Part shown: one piece after another, positions 1 through 8,631 of the stretch
How positions within the stretch are numbered: the first letter of the stretch is position 1
How the letters are laid out: every line of letters starts with the position of its first letter
DNA from: Microvirga lotononidis
GTDB lineage: Bacteria > Pseudomonadota > Alphaproteobacteria > Rhizobiales > Beijerinckiaceae
Direction of reading: 5' to 3'
DNA: 64,000 bases
NCBI RefSeq assembly: GCF_034627025.1
Contig: NZ_CP141048.1
Span: forward strand, 744,001 to 808,000
Translations under genes and position numbers: made by a program
The notes under the pieces: model-generated
What the model was told of the DNA's origin: nothing
The model's database searches: none
What the model saw: the letters and a program-made list of their open reading frames with translations, nothing else

Positions 1-1
1 C

Positions 2-466
2 CAGATCCCGGTTTTCTTCGCGCTCTACAAGGTGCTCTTCGTCACCATTGAAATGCGCCATGCGCCGTTCTTCGGCTGGATCCGCGACCTCGCGGCTCCC
101 GATCCGACCACGATCTTCAACCTGTTCGGCCTCCTGCCCTACAACCCGGGCGCCGTGCCGGTCATCGGCCACTTCCTGATGCTCGGCGTGTGGCCGATCA
201 TCATGGGCTTCACCATGTGGCTGCAGATGAAGATGAACCCGGAGCCGCCGGACCCGGTGCAGAAGCAGGTCTTCTCCTGGATGCCGGTGATCTTCACCTT
301 CATGCTCGGCTCGTTCCCGGCCGGTCTCGTGATCTACTGGGCCTGGAACAACCTCCTCTCGGTGAGCCAGCAGGCCTTCATCATGAAGCGCAACGGCGTG
401 AAGATCGAACTCTGGGACAACCTGCGCAAGACCTTCAGCCGCAAGGCCAGCCCGGCCAAGGGCTGA
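2..466 (+). CDS. yidC: Membrane protein insertase YidC, C-terminal part (5' end outside window)
   Basis: The reading frame is open from base 2 and ends in TGA at 464-466, so only the C-terminal ~154 residues are present. YidC inserts proteins into the inner membrane, alone or with SecYEG. The fragment starts with [12 protein letters not shown], a hallmark of the conserved YidC/Oxa1 core, and carries hydrophobic segments ([38 protein letters not shown]) followed by the usual basic tail. The next plus-strand genes include engB and argB, a neighbourhood typical of alphaproteobacteria. A strong terminator follows at 493-519. The GTG at 32 is internal and is not the start. Confidence 0.96.
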   Translation, partial: QIPVFFALYKVLFVTIEMRHAPFFGWIRDLAAPDPTTIFNLFGLLPYNPGAVPVIGHFLMLGVWPIIMGFTMWLQMKMNPEPPDPVQKQVFSWMPVIFTFMLGSFPAGLVIYWAWNNLLSVSQQAFIMKRNGVKIELWDNLRKTFSRKASPAKG

Positions 467-492
467 GCCGCCATCGACCGGAACCAGCAGAG

Positions 493-523
493 AACCCCGG
501 GTCGAAGCCCGGGGTTTTTCTTT
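493..523 (+). terminator. Rho-independent terminator after yidC
   Basis: A perfect 9-bp stem (AACCCCGGG at 493-501 with CCCGGGGTT at 508-516) closes a 6-base loop and runs into TTT(C)TTT. It lies 27 bases after the yidC stop. The NUDIX gene on the other strand converges on it and may use it too. Confidence 0.85.
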
Positions 524-532
524 GTCAGGCTC

Positions 533-1108
533 TCAAAGACCTTTCAGCTTCAGGTGCTGGAGCAGCATGATGGTCTTGCCGTCGACGATCCGGCCCTGGT
601 CCACCATGGCAAGGGCTTCATCGAGCGCCATTTCCAGCACCTCGATGTCCTCGCCCTCATGCCTGTCGCCTCCACCCTCGCCGACACGATCCTCAGGCGA
701 ATAGCGGGCGATGAAGAACATGAGCCGCTCGGTCACGCTGCCCGGGCTCATGAAGACGTGGAAAACGGGCTCGGTCTCGCGCAGCCGGTAGCCAAGCTCC
801 TCCTCCGCCTCCCGGCGGATGCAGGTCTCGGGGTTGTCCTTGTCGAGCAGTCCCGCGCAGGCCTCGATCAGGGGCTCGGAATGGCCGCTCACGTAGGCGG
901 GCAGCCGGAACTGCCGGACGAGCAGCACCGTACCGCGCCCGGGATCGTAGGGGAGGATCACGGCGCCATGGCCGCGGTCATAGGTCTGTCGAACCTGCCT
1001 TTCCAGGCTGCCGTCCCGGCGGCGGTAGTCGAAGGTGAACTTCTTGAGGATGGCCCAGTCGTCGGAGAGGATCTCGACCGAGCGAATGAGAATGGGAGCG
1101 TCCGTCAT
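533..1108 (-). CDS. nudK: NUDIX hydrolase, NudK-like (GDP-mannose/ADP-sugar pyrophosphatase type)
   Basis: This protein of about 191 residues should hydrolyse a nucleoside diphosphate linked to a sugar or similar group. The NUDIX box is intact around residues 85-107 (GLLDKDNPETCIRREAEEEL, then GY): Gly, the first Glu, the REAEEE core and the final Gly are all visible. The N-terminal region (QVRQTYDRGHGAVILPYD) and the downstream VFHVFMSPGSVTERLMFFIA block match the NudK/ADP-ribose pyrophosphatase group. I place the start at the ATG complementary to 1106-1108 (MTDAPILIR), because an upstream in-frame ATG at 1144 would add a non-conserved leader. It is convergent with yidC. The exact substrate is not decidable from sequence. 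Confidence 0.85.
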   Translation of the reverse strand: MTDAPILIRSVEILSDDWAILKKFTFDYRRRDGSLERQVRQTYDRGHGAVILPYDPGRGTVLLVRQFRLPAYVSGHSEPLIEACAGLLDKDNPETCIRREAEEELGYRLRETEPVFHVFMSPGSVTERLMFFIARYSPEDRVGEGGGDRHEGEDIEVLEMALDEALAMVDQGRIVDGKTIMLLQHLKLKGL

Positions 1109-1265
1109 GTGCGCATTTCCGTCATGTCCAAGACGGCACAGCATGGCGGCGGCGCGGTCGAATGCACTCCTCCGGTTTCGTAGAAGAGCGGTAGATTTCT
1201 GGTAGCCGCTTCCTGAAAACCCGGCCGACGATCTTCCACATGGCTTTCACCGGGAATCGCTCTAC

Positions 1266-2870
1266 ATGATCGTCGCAGGAAAACCGGAGACGCGGCTGCC
1301 CATGAGTGCCGGACGGCAGGACAAACACGGGCCCGAGAGGGCGAGCGAGATCGAACTGAAGCTGGAACTCGCCACAGACGCCGCAGGCAAGCTCCTTCGC
1401 CACCCGCTGATGTCGCAGGCCCGGGACCTCCCCGATCAGGGCGGAGCCCTCCATGCCGTCTATTACGATTCGACGGATTGCGCCCTGCACAAGGCGGGAG
1501 TGAGCCTCCGGGTCCGGCAGCGGAACGGTCGCAGCACGCAGACCATCAAGGCCGAGCGCAAAACCCGGGGCCTCGCCCTCGATCGCGGAGAATGGGAGAT
1601 TCCGGTCGAGGACGGTCCCGATCTCGCGGCGGCGGCGGGCACACCCCTTGCCCCGCTCGTTGCCAAGGATGCCATCCGCCAGGACCTGAAGCCCGTTTTC
1701 ACCGTGGACACGGACCGCCGGGCCTTCGAGATCAAGCGCGACGGAGCCACGATCGAACTCGCCCTCGACGACGCCAGAACGTCGACGGAGAACGGTGCCG
1801 AGCATTTCTGCGAGGTCGAGCTGGAATTGAAGGACGGCGACCCGACCGCCCTCTTCGCGATCGCCGACGATCTGGCCGAGAGCCTCCCGGTCCGTCTCTC
1901 TCCCGTGACGAAATCGGAACGCGGCTACCGGCTTCTCGGCCAGGCCGACGTCACCCCGGTCAAGGCCGGCCGGATCGTCATTCCGACCCAGGCCTCGTGC
2001 GCCGAAGCGTTCCAGATGATCGCACGCGCCTGCCTGTCCCAGATCATCCGCAACGAGGCGCTCCTGCGCAGGCACGACGACCCCGAGCTGGTCCATCAAA
2101 CGCGGGTCGGCTTCCGGCGGCTCAACGCGGCGATCTCGCTCTTCGAGCCGATGCTGCGGGACCGGGACAGTGAGACGATGAAAGCCGAGCTGCGATGGGC
2201 GGGCAAGAAGCTCGGCCTCGTTCGCGATCTCGACGTCCTGATCGCGCGGCTGCGCAAGGCCGACGACCAGGATCGTGGCCCGCAGGTTCTGGAAGAAGCC
2301 GTACGGCTGCGGACCGAGGCTTTCGAGAGCCTCCTGAAAACCCTGTCCAAGCCCCGTTTCATGAGGGCGGTCCTGAAAGCCGCGACATGGATCGAGACCG
2401 GCCGCTGGCTCACGCGGCGCAAGCCGTCCGTCAGGGCTGCACGGGAAATGCCCGCTCAAGCGCGGGCGGCCGAGGAACTCGCGCGCCGCTGGCGGCGGAT
2501 CCGGCGGGGCGCACGGCAGATGACCGATCTGAGCGGAGAGGACCGCCACAGGCTTCGCATCCGCATCAAGAAGCTGCGCTACGGCGTGGAGTTCTTCGCC
2601 ACCCTGTTCCCGGGCATTCCGGCGCGAAAGAACCGCAAGGCGCTGCTGGACCTTCTCGAGGGCTTGCAGGACGTGCTGGGCAAGCTGAACGACATCGAGG
2701 TGAGCGAAACCCTGCTGGCTCCGCCGTTCCGGAAATTGGTCCGTAAGGCGGCCGGGGACACGAAGCGGCGCGAACGCAAGCTCCTGTCCCAGGCAGAGAA
2801 GGAGGCCCGGAAGCTCTCCAAGGCGGAGCCGTTCTGGGTCTCGGCGCCTCAAGAGCCTGGAAAAGCTTGA
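1266..2870 (+). CDS. CYTH and CHAD domain protein (probable inorganic triphosphatase / polyphosphate-associated)
   Basis: A 534-residue protein with an N-terminal CYTH domain (about residues 28-230), showing the EIELKLE signature whose acidic residues bind metal in triphosphate tunnel enzymes, and a C-terminal CHAD domain (about 245-520) rich in His and Arg/Lys (VHQTRVGFRRL, RLRIRIKKLRYGVEFF). CYTH domains hydrolyse tripolyphosphate or related substrates. CHAD helical bundles bind polyphosphate. The combination is common in bacteria. The ATG at 1302 is an alternative start, since conservation should begin at ERASEIELK. It is followed by engB with a 45-base gap. Confidence 0.9.
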   Translation: MIVAGKPETRLPMSAGRQDKHGPERASEIELKLELATDAAGKLLRHPLMSQARDLPDQGGALHAVYYDSTDCALHKAGVSLRVRQRNGRSTQTIKAERKTRGLALDRGEWEIPVEDGPDLAAAAGTPLAPLVAKDAIRQDLKPVFTVDTDRRAFEIKRDGATIELALDDARTSTENGAEHFCEVELELKDGDPTALFAIADDLAESLPVRLSPVTKSERGYRLLGQADVTPVKAGRIVIPTQASCAEAFQMIARACLSQIIRNEALLRRHDDPELVHQTRVGFRRLNAAISLFEPMLRDRDSETMKAELRWAGKKLGLVRDLDVLIARLRKADDQDRGPQVLEEAVRLRTEAFESLLKTLSKPRFMRAVLKAATWIETGRWLTRRKPSVRAAREMPAQARAAEELARRWRRIRRGARQMTDLSGEDRHRLRIRIKKLRYGVEFFATLFPGIPARKNRKALLDLLEGLQDVLGKLNDIEVSETLLAPPFRKLVRKAAGDTKRRERKLLSQAEKEARKLSKAEPFWVSAPQEPGKA

Positions 2871-2915
2871 GCGAGGTGCCTTGAACTCCGGGCACCAAGC
2901 GCCGATAAGGGCCCC

Positions 2916-3572
2916 ATGACCGATATGGAACCTGATACCGACCCCTTTCTCGAGATCGGCCGCAAGCTCTTTGCCGGCGAGGCTGATTTCATCTGGGCCG
3001 CCAACTCCCTGAAGAACCTGCCGCCCATGAGCAAGGTGGAGATCGCCTTCGCGGGCCGCTCCAACGTCGGCAAGTCGAGCCTCGTGAATGCGCTGACCGG
3101 GCGCAACACGCTGGCCCGTACCTCGCATACTCCGGGCCGCACCCAGCAGCTCAATTTCTTCAACGTCAACGACCGTTTCCATCTGGTCGACATGCCCGGC
3201 TACGGCTATGCGGCCGTCGACAAGCAGAAGGTCGCGGCCTGGACGCAGCTGATTCACGATTACCTTCGCGGCCGGGCGAGCCTCGCCCGCGTCTACGTGC
3301 TGATCGACGCCCGCCACGGCATCAAGCCGGTCGACGAAGCGGTCCTGGAGACCCTCGGCACCGCCGCCGTCTCCTACCAGATCGTTCTGACCAAGGCCGA
3401 TGAGTTGAAGCCGGACGAGCTCGACAAGCGCATGGCCGACACGCTTCAGAAAATCGAGAAGCGTGCCGCAGCGTTCCCCGAGATCCTGCCCACATCGAGC
3501 CGCACGGGCTTCGGCATTCCAGAGCTGCGCGCCGGAATCGCCAGGCTCCTGAGCGAGAGAGGCGCGGGATGA
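2916..3572 (+). CDS. engB: Ribosome biogenesis GTP-binding protein EngB (YihA/YsxC)
   Basis: A 218-residue essential-type GTPase that acts in assembly of the large ribosomal subunit. The P-loop GRSNVGKSS is at about residues 47-55, the G3 motif is DMPGYG, and the G4 motif is TKAD. The short N-terminal extension and overall length are normal for the family. Its stop overlaps the start of the following DUF423 gene by four bases (ATGA), which implies translational coupling. Its location downstream of yidC is the usual alphaproteobacterial arrangement. Confidence 0.96.
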   Translation: MTDMEPDTDPFLEIGRKLFAGEADFIWAANSLKNLPPMSKVEIAFAGRSNVGKSSLVNALTGRNTLARTSHTPGRTQQLNFFNVNDRFHLVDMPGYGYAAVDKQKVAAWTQLIHDYLRGRASLARVYVLIDARHGIKPVDEAVLETLGTAAVSYQIVLTKADELKPDELDKRMADTLQKIEKRAAAFPEILPTSSRTGFGIPELRAGIARLLSERGAG

Positions 3573-3937
3573 ACCTCGCCGCCCGGATCCTGATCGTCCT
3601 GGCCTCGCTCTCCGGCCTGCTCGGTGTCGGCCTGTCGGCGGCCGCGGCCCACATCACGGGCGGCAATCTCGCCACGGCGGCGCAGTTCCTGCTCTTCCAC
3701 GCCCCCGCCCTGCTGGCCCTCGTGGCCCTGATCGCGGCCGGAGCCGTGAACCCGATGCTGGCCCAGATCGCCGGCTACGTCCTCGTTCTCGGCCTGATCC
3801 TGTTCTGCGGCGATCTCTCCCGCCGGGCCTTCTCGGGCGTGGCGCTCTTCCCTAGGGCGGCGCCCACGGGTGGCATCCTCCTCATGCTGGGCTGGCTCCT
3901 GGTCGGAATCTCGGCCCTTCTGCGCCTGAGGGCCTGA
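3569..3937 (+). CDS. DUF423 family small membrane protein
   Basis: A 122-residue integral membrane protein with four predicted hydrophobic segments (about residues 7-28, 37-60, 64-82 and 100-118). The start region with [13 protein letters not shown] and the ending [18 protein letters not shown] fit the DUF423 (YwdK-like) family, whose function is unknown. It begins inside the last codons of engB (ATGA overlap), so the two are co-transcribed and probably co-translated. It is followed by a hairpin at 3967-3994 and a dispersed repeat. Confidence 0.85.
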   Translation: MNLAARILIVLASLSGLLGVGLSAAAAHITGGNLATAAQFLLFHAPALLALVALIAAGAVNPMLAQIAGYVLVLGLILFCGDLSRRAFSGVALFPRAAPTGGILLMLGWLLVGISALLRLRA

Positions 3938-3966
3938 ACTCTTGTTGGCAGCCGCCTTTCCTTGAG

Positions 3967-3998
3967 CCGGCGCATTCTACGGGCGATGCGCCGGTTTG
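3967..3998 (+). terminator. Probable terminator hairpin after engB-DUF423
   Basis: A perfect 9-bp stem (CCGGCGCAT at 3967-3975 with ATGCGCCGG at 3986-3994) and a 10-base loop are followed by TTTGTA. The T-run is short, so termination strength is uncertain. Confidence 0.5.
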
Positions 3999-4006
3999 TA
4001 GGGTGA

Positions 4007-4059
4007 AGCATCGGATGGATCCCGAAAGTGCATTCCACTTTCGGGTCCGATGCTCTAGA
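4007..4059. repeat. Dispersed palindromic repeat, type A (GCATCGG...CCGATGC)
   Basis: An outer arm AGCATCGG and its complement CCGATGCT bracket an inner perfect stem CCCGAAAGTG / CACTTTCGGG (4021-4045), ending in CTAGA. The same outer arms occur at 8017-8067 and in variant form at 10815-10871 and 29301-29402, always between genes. It looks like a REP/BIME-type element. Confidence 0.75.
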
Positions 4060-4100
4060 AGGCAGGCCGTTTGATCCCGATCCCCGCGCCGGAGCCGTTC

Positions 4101-5006
4101 ATGTCCGATCCGTCCATGCCCCTTCCCGACGTTCATGTGCAGGCCGAGGTGCTTGTGCAGGCTCTGCCGCACATGCAGCGCTACGACCAGCAGGTCGTTG
4201 TGATCAAGTATGGCGGCCACGCCATGGGCGACCGCGCCGCCGCCGAGGACTTCGCCGAGGACGTGGTCCTGCTCGAGCAATCGGGCATCAAGCCGATCAT
4301 CGTCCATGGCGGCGGGCCGCAGATCGGCAAGATGCTGGAGAAGCTCGGCATCAAGTCCGAATTCAAGGGCGGCTTGCGCGTCACGGATGAGGCCACGGTC
4401 GAGGTCGTCGAGATGGTGCTCGCGGGCTCCATCAACAAGCAGATCGTCGGCTGGATCGGTGCCGAGGGCGGCAAGGCCGTCGGCCTTTCCGGCAAGGACG
4501 GCAACATGGTCACCGCCCGAAAGGTGACCCGCACCGCCGTCGACCCTGATTCCAACATCGAGAAGGTGGTGGATCTCGGTTTCGTGGGCGAGCCTGAACA
4601 TGTGAACCGGGCCGTCCTGGACCAGGTTCTCCAGGCCGAGCTGATCCCCGTCCTCGCCCCGGTCGCGACCGGGAACGACGGCCAGACCTACAACGTCAAT
4701 GCCGACACCTTCGCGGGCGCCATCGCCGGCGCCATGACGGCCAAGCGCCTCCTGCTGCTCACGGATGTTCCGGGCGTTCTCGACAAGAACAAGAACCTGA
4801 TCCCCGACATGACCATCGATGATTGCCGCCGCCTGATCGCCGACGGCACCATCACGGACGGCATGATCCCGAAGATCGAGACCTGCATCTATGCCCTGGA
4901 GAGGGGCGTGGAAGCGGTCGTCATCCTCGACGGCAAGGTCCCCCACGCGGTGCTGCTGGAGCTGTTCACCGACCACGGCGCGGGCACCATGATCCGCCGG
5001 GGCTAA
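4101..5006 (+). CDS. argB: Acetylglutamate kinase
   Basis: A 301-residue enzyme that phosphorylates N-acetyl-L-glutamate, the second step of arginine synthesis, and usually the feedback-controlled one. The amino-acid kinase fold is clear: [11 protein letters not shown] near the N terminus, the [14 protein letters not shown] substrate loop, and [10 protein letters not shown] with [12 protein letters not shown] C-terminal elements ([11 protein letters not shown]). I choose the ATG at 4101 ([10 protein letters not shown]), preceded by GGAG, over a TTG at 4071 that would add ten poorly conserved residues. Length matches hexameric, arginine-sensitive homologues. The downstream gene on the same strand is a HAD nucleotidase. 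Confidence 0.96.
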   Translation: MSDPSMPLPDVHVQAEVLVQALPHMQRYDQQVVVIKYGGHAMGDRAAAEDFAEDVVLLEQSGIKPIIVHGGGPQIGKMLEKLGIKSEFKGGLRVTDEATVEVVEMVLAGSINKQIVGWIGAEGGKAVGLSGKDGNMVTARKVTRTAVDPDSNIEKVVDLGFVGEPEHVNRAVLDQVLQAELIPVLAPVATGNDGQTYNVNADTFAGAIAGAMTAKRLLLLTDVPGVLDKNKNLIPDMTIDDCRRLIADGTITDGMIPKIETCIYALERGVEAVVILDGKVPHAVLLELFTDHGAGTMIRRG

Positions 5007-5089
5007 GGCGTCGCCCTTCACGGATCGGCCGAAAGAGCCTATATATTTGTCAGTGGGGCCGCACGGCCCCATTGTCGTCTTTGAGATCC

Positions 5090-5821
5090 ATGAACGCTAA
5101 GCCGCCTGTCGAAAATCACCTGTCGTCCGCCGAATCCCGCCCCTTCGCGCATGTGGAGACGTGGGTCTTCGACCTGGACAATACGCTCTACCCGCACACC
5201 TCGCGGGTCTGGCCCCAGGTCGACGAGCGCATCACGCTTTATGTGGCAAACCTGTTCGGAATCGACGGCCTCTCCGCCAAGGCATTGCAGAAGTACTTCT
5301 ATCACAAGCATGGCACGACCCTGCGGGCGCTGATCGAGGAGCACGACATCGATCCGGCCGACTTCCTCGATTTCGCCCACGATATCGACCACACGGATAT
5401 CGAGCTGAACAACAGCCTCGGCGATGCCATCGAGAAGCTTCCCGGCCGCAAGCTCATCCTCACCAACGGCTCGCGCAAGCACGCGGAGAACGTGGCGCGG
5501 AAGATCGGCATTCTCGACCATTTCGAGGACGTGTTCGACATCGCCGCCTCGAACTTCGTGCCCAAGCCCGACCGGCGCGCCTACGAGACCTTCCTCGACA
5601 AGCACGGGGTGGAACCGGCCCGCGCGGCCATGTTCGAGGACATCGCCAAGAACCTCACGGTGCCGCACGAACTGGGCATGACGACCACGCTCATCGTGCC
5701 CAAGACCTTCGACCCGTTCCGGGAGAGCTTCGAGCAGGAAGCGGTGCGGACGCCGGATATCGACTACATCACCAACGACCTGGCTGATTTCCTGCGGGCC
5801 TATGCGTTGCCGGTGAAGTAG
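5090..5821 (+). CDS. HAD-family pyrimidine 5'-nucleotidase
   Basis: A 243-residue HAD hydrolase. Motif I is VFDLDNTLY (nucleophile and acid Asp residues), motif II is ILTNGS, the motif III lysine is within FVPKPDRRAY, and the motif IV acidic residue is in MFEDIAKNL. This pattern matches the pyrimidine 5'-nucleotidase/SDT1-like group that dephosphorylates UMP/CMP and similar nucleotides. The start is the ATG at 5090. Upstream in-frame sequence overlaps the end of argB in another frame and is not coding. The placement after argB is conserved in related genomes, to my knowledge. Confidence 0.88.
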   Translation: MNAKPPVENHLSSAESRPFAHVETWVFDLDNTLYPHTSRVWPQVDERITLYVANLFGIDGLSAKALQKYFYHKHGTTLRALIEEHDIDPADFLDFAHDIDHTDIELNNSLGDAIEKLPGRKLILTNGSRKHAENVARKIGILDHFEDVFDIAASNFVPKPDRRAYETFLDKHGVEPARAAMFEDIAKNLTVPHELGMTTTLIVPKTFDPFRESFEQEAVRTPDIDYITNDLADFLRAYALPVK

Positions 5822-5841
5822 AGACCGAAACGACATCCGCC

Positions 5842-5933
5842 ACGGCATCACCGGCCTTGTGCCGGTGATCTCGCTTCTGTAGAGCGCCGAACCTTTCCGC
5901 ATCGGGATGGCCGGCACAAGGCCGGTGATGGCG
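5842..5933. repeat. Dispersed repeat, type B (paired GGCCTTGTGCC hairpins)
   Basis: Two hairpins in opposite orientation: ATCACCGGCCTTGTGCCGG near 5847-5868, then GGCCGGCACAAGGCCGG near 5909-5926, separated by about 40 bases. The same paired arrangement recurs in many intergenic gaps of this window (13671, 18329, 27671, 30563, 57421, 61048). The rest of the gap up to 6031 shows a related degenerate module and no gene. Confidence 0.7.
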
Positions 5934-6031
5934 AAGCCATCGGAGGGGAAGGGAATCCATAGCGGCTCACCTGATCGTGGATCCCCTTCCCTCGCCTTCG
6001 GCTCGCCGGGGATGACAACGTGCAGCCAAGA

Positions 6032-6060
6032 CAAAAATGGCCCCCGTCCGGAGGCCATTT
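6032..6060 (-). terminator. Terminator of the DUF892 gene
   Basis: On the minus strand the sequence reads AAATGGCC, a 10-base loop region, GGCCATTT, then TTGT. The 8-bp stem with a T-rich tail lies 21 bases beyond the stop codon of the ferritin-like gene. Confidence 0.7.
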
Positions 6061-6081
6061 CCGTTTCGTCGGGCGAAGACC

Positions 6082-6585
6082 TTACGCGGCCTTCGTGTTG
6101 ATCTTGCTCTCCGCGATCCGGTTGAGCTTCTCATCGGTGGACTTTTCCTGATCCAGGATCTGGTGCAGGACGCCGGCGCAGTCTTCGCGGCCGAGCTGCT
6201 TGGCCCAGGCGACGAGGGTGCCGTAGCGGGTGATTTCATAGTGCTCCACCGCCTGAGCGGCGGCCAGCAGCGCCGCGTCGAGAACCTGCGGGTCGTCGAT
6301 GTCGCCAGCGATGTCCTGGGCTTCGTCGATGATGCCGTCGATCGCCGGGCAGGTCACGCCCTTCGGGTCGTGGCCGTGCATGCGGAACACCTGCTCGACC
6401 ATCTGGATCTGCTGTTGGGTTTCGCCGAGATGGGTCTGGAACGCCTGCTTCAGCTGCGGGTCGCTCGCTTTCTCGATCATCTCCGGCAGCGCCTTCGTGA
6501 TCTGCTGCTCGGCGTAGTAGATGTCCTGCAGGGTGTGGATGAAGAGATCATCCAACGACTTGATGTCCTTCGAGAAAAGGCCCAT
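6082..6585 (-). CDS. Ferritin-like DUF892 (YciE/YciF) protein
   Basis: A 167-residue all-helical protein of the DUF892/YciF family, a ferritin-like four-helix fold linked to stress responses. Helix 1 carries LDDLFIHTLQDIYYAEQQI; acidic and His residues that could bind metal occur in QAVEHYEI and in the closing helix (ILDQEKSTDEKL). I start it at the ATG complementary to 6583-6585 (MGLFSKDIKSL), which has an AAGGA ribosome binding site; longer upstream frames are not supported. A terminator follows at 6032-6060. Biochemical function of the family is not settled. Confidence 0.88.
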   Translation of the reverse strand: MGLFSKDIKSLDDLFIHTLQDIYYAEQQITKALPEMIEKASDPQLKQAFQTHLGETQQQIQMVEQVFRMHGHDPKGVTCPAIDGIIDEAQDIAGDIDDPQVLDAALLAAAQAVEHYEITRYGTLVAWAKQLGREDCAGVLHQILDQEKSTDEKLNRIAESKINTKAA

Positions 6586-6726
6586 AGCGCAATCCTTCCC
6601 AAAATCTGAGATGTACCGGTCGGCAAACGCCATCATGCCCATGGCGTGTCGTGCAGCGTGGGAAGAACGTTGCGGGAGAAAGGCGGTTCCCGGCCCCAAC
6701 CTTCATGAACGCATCGTCGGACGCTT

Positions 6727-7914
6727 TTATTCCACCGCCCGGAGATTCCGTCCTTGGAGGCGCAGCCACTCGGCCCGGGCCTCGGCTTCGTTCTCGTCGA
6801 ATTCGAGCGTTTCGATCTTCTGGCCGCGCTTGACGATCTTGTCGGCCGAGACCCGGATCTGCGATACGTCCTCCTGGGCCTGCCGGAAGTGGGTGTCGAG
6901 CTTCGCCACCCGGGCATCGAGGCGCACCACATCCTCCAGGAGCTTCTGCACCTCGACCTGGATCACCCTCGCCTCCTCGCGGATACGGGCATCGCGGACC
7001 AGGGCCTGCATCACCTGGATGGCGAGCGTCAGGAGCGAGGGCGACACGATGACGATGCGGGCGCGATGCGCCTTCTGGACCACGTCGTCGAAATGCTCGG
7101 CCAGATCGGCATAGATGGATTCCGCCGGCACGAAGAGCATCGCGATGTCCTGGGTCTCGCCCGGGATCAGGTACTTCTCGGCGATGTCCTTCACGTGCAC
7201 CAGCATGTCGTTGCGGACCTTCGCGGCCGCGCGGCCGCGCGCCTCGTCGCCCTTGGCCTCGCGGAAGAGGGTGAAACCCTCCAGCGGGAACTTGGCGTCG
7301 ATCACGAGGCCGCGCCCGTCGCCGGGCAGGCGCACGAGGCAGTCGGGACGCGTGCGGTTCGACAGGGTCGCCTGGAACTCGAAGGCGTTGGCGGGCAACC
7401 CGTCGCGGACGATGGCCTCCATGCGCCCCTGCCCGTAGGCGCCCCGGGTCTGCTTGTTGGAGAGGATGTCCTTCAGGCCCACGATCTCACCGGTGAGGCT
7501 CGTCAGGTTCTGCTGCGCGGCGTCGATCACGGCGAGGCGCTCATTGAGCCGGGAGAGGTTCTCCGACTGGTGGCGCGTGGAGGCTTCCAGCCCCTGCCCG
7601 ACCCGGTGCTGCAATCCGTCGATCCGCTCCGAGATCATGCGGACGAAATCGCTCTGGCGCGAGCCGAAGACCTCGGCCATGGTCCGCATCCGGCCGGTCA
7701 TTTCCGACTGGATCCGGGTGAGTTCGGCCACCTTGTCGTCCATCTCCCTGGCCCGCTCGTCCGCGATGGCGGCCTCCAGGGCTCGCTCCCGGCGGGTCCG
7801 CAGGAGAAGCATGGTCACGATGAGGAGCAGGACGAGGCTCAGACCGGCCATGCCCATGACGATCTGCCCCCAGGTCAGGGGGGTTTGGCCGAGGATCAGG
7901 ACGACATCGTTCAT
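6727..7914 (-). CDS. rmuC: DNA recombination protein RmuC
   Basis: A 395-residue protein with an N-terminal membrane anchor (about residues 15-37, IVMGMAGLSLVLLLIVTMLLL), a long coiled coil (about 45-150) and the RmuC nuclease-like domain (about 160-370), including LVIDAKFPLEGF and the VSPSLLTLAIQVM region. RmuC proteins limit inversions at short inverted repeats and have a restriction-endonuclease-like fold. The start is the ATG complementary to 7912-7914 (MNDVVLILG); sequence further upstream runs into the promoter gap and repeat. It is divergent from def. Confidence 0.92.
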   Translation of the reverse strand: MNDVVLILGQTPLTWGQIVMGMAGLSLVLLLIVTMLLLRTRRERALEAAIADERAREMDDKVAELTRIQSEMTGRMRTMAEVFGSRQSDFVRMISERIDGLQHRVGQGLEASTRHQSENLSRLNERLAVIDAAQQNLTSLTGEIVGLKDILSNKQTRGAYGQGRMEAIVRDGLPANAFEFQATLSNRTRPDCLVRLPGDGRGLVIDAKFPLEGFTLFREAKGDEARGRAAAKVRNDMLVHVKDIAEKYLIPGETQDIAMLFVPAESIYADLAEHFDDVVQKAHRARIVIVSPSLLTLAIQVMQALVRDARIREEARVIQVEVQKLLEDVVRLDARVAKLDTHFRQAQEDVSQIRVSADKIVKRGQKIETLEFDENEAEARAEWLRLQGRNLRAVE

Positions 7915-7969
7915 GGAGCCTATCGTTCCGGTTGACGGACGCATCCGAACACAAGTGCCTCGTGGGGCA

Positions 7970-8067
7970 AAGCGGAATCCACTTTTCCGCGGAAACGATG
8001 CACTTATGAATGGCATGCATCGGGCTGGGCCCAGAAGCGGATCCGCTTCTGGGCCCGATGCTCTAGA
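7970..8067. repeat. Dispersed palindromic repeat, type A, double copy
   Basis: A degenerate first copy (AGCGGAATCCACTTTTCCGC, near 7970-8000) is followed by a complete element at 8017-8067 with outer GCATCGGG/CCCGATGC arms. The core at 8027-8056 is a perfect 30-bp palindrome from GGGCCCAGAAG to CTTCTGGGCCC, centred on GGATCC. The element ends in CTCTAGA, as does the copy at 4007. Confidence 0.75.
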
Positions 8068-8112
8068 TGAACGATTTGACCATCCTTCGCCGAGCGCTTA
8101 TTTCCCGCGATC

Positions 8113-8631
8113 ATGAGCATCAGACCCCTCGTCATTATCCCCGATTCCAAGCTTCGCCTGGTGTCCGAACCCATCACGGACATCTCGAGCGAGATCCGCC
8201 GGCTGGCGGACGACATGCTGGAAACCATGTATGACGCCCCCGGCGTCGGCCTGGCCGCCATCCAGATCGGCGTGCCGGTCCGCATGGTGACCATGGACGT
8301 GTCCAAGTCCGACGACGAGCGACAGCCGATGGTGCTCATCAATCCGGAGATCACCTGGGCGTCGGAGGAGAAGCGGGTCTACGAAGAGGGCTGCCTGTCG
8401 ATCCCGGAATATTACGAGGAGGTCGAGCGTCCCGACCGGGTGCGGTTCCGCTTCATGAACCTGCAGGGCGAGACCATCGAACAGGATGCGGACGGCCTGC
8501 TGGCCACCTGCGTGCAGCACGAGATCGACCACCTGAACGGGGTCCTGTTCATCGACTACCTTTCGAAGCTCAAGCGCGACCGGGTGATGACCAAGTTCAA
8601 GAAGGCGGCTAAGCGCGAGGCCGGGGCATGA
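8113..8631 (+). CDS. def: Peptide deformylase
   Basis: A 172-residue metalloenzyme that removes the N-formyl group from nascent proteins. All three signature motifs are present: [10 protein letters not shown] (motif 1), EEGCLSIP (motif 2, with the metal-binding Cys) and QHEIDHLNG (motif 3, HExxH). The length and [10 protein letters not shown] tail are normal. It overlaps fmt by four bases (ATGA at 8628), forming the classical def-fmt pair, so deformylase and formyltransferase are made together. Confidence 0.97.
   Translation: MSIRPLVIIPDSKLRLVSEPITDISSEIRRLADDMLETMYDAPGVGLAAIQIGVPVRMVTMDVSKSDDERQPMVLINPEITWASEEKRVYEEGCLSIPEYYEEVERPDRVRFRFMNLQGETIEQDADGLLATCVQHEIDHLNGVLFIDYLSKLKRDRVMTKFKKAAKREAGA

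Noticed and set aside
1122..3317. A 731-codon minus-strand open frame
   Set aside because: It lies antisense to the CYTH-CHAD and engB genes, which have clear domains. Its translation is Arg/Gly/Pro-rich without any recognisable motif, as expected for a shadow in GC-rich DNA.
5055..5070. GGGGCCGCACGGCCCC hairpin after argB
   Set aside because: A good stem but no T-run and only 20 bases from the next gene's start. It may be structural, yet evidence for a terminator is insufficient.
1..6000. Chromosomal replication origin near yidC
   Set aside because: yidC often lies near oriC, but no cluster of DnaA boxes, AT-rich unwinding region or dnaA/hemE gene is visible in the window.
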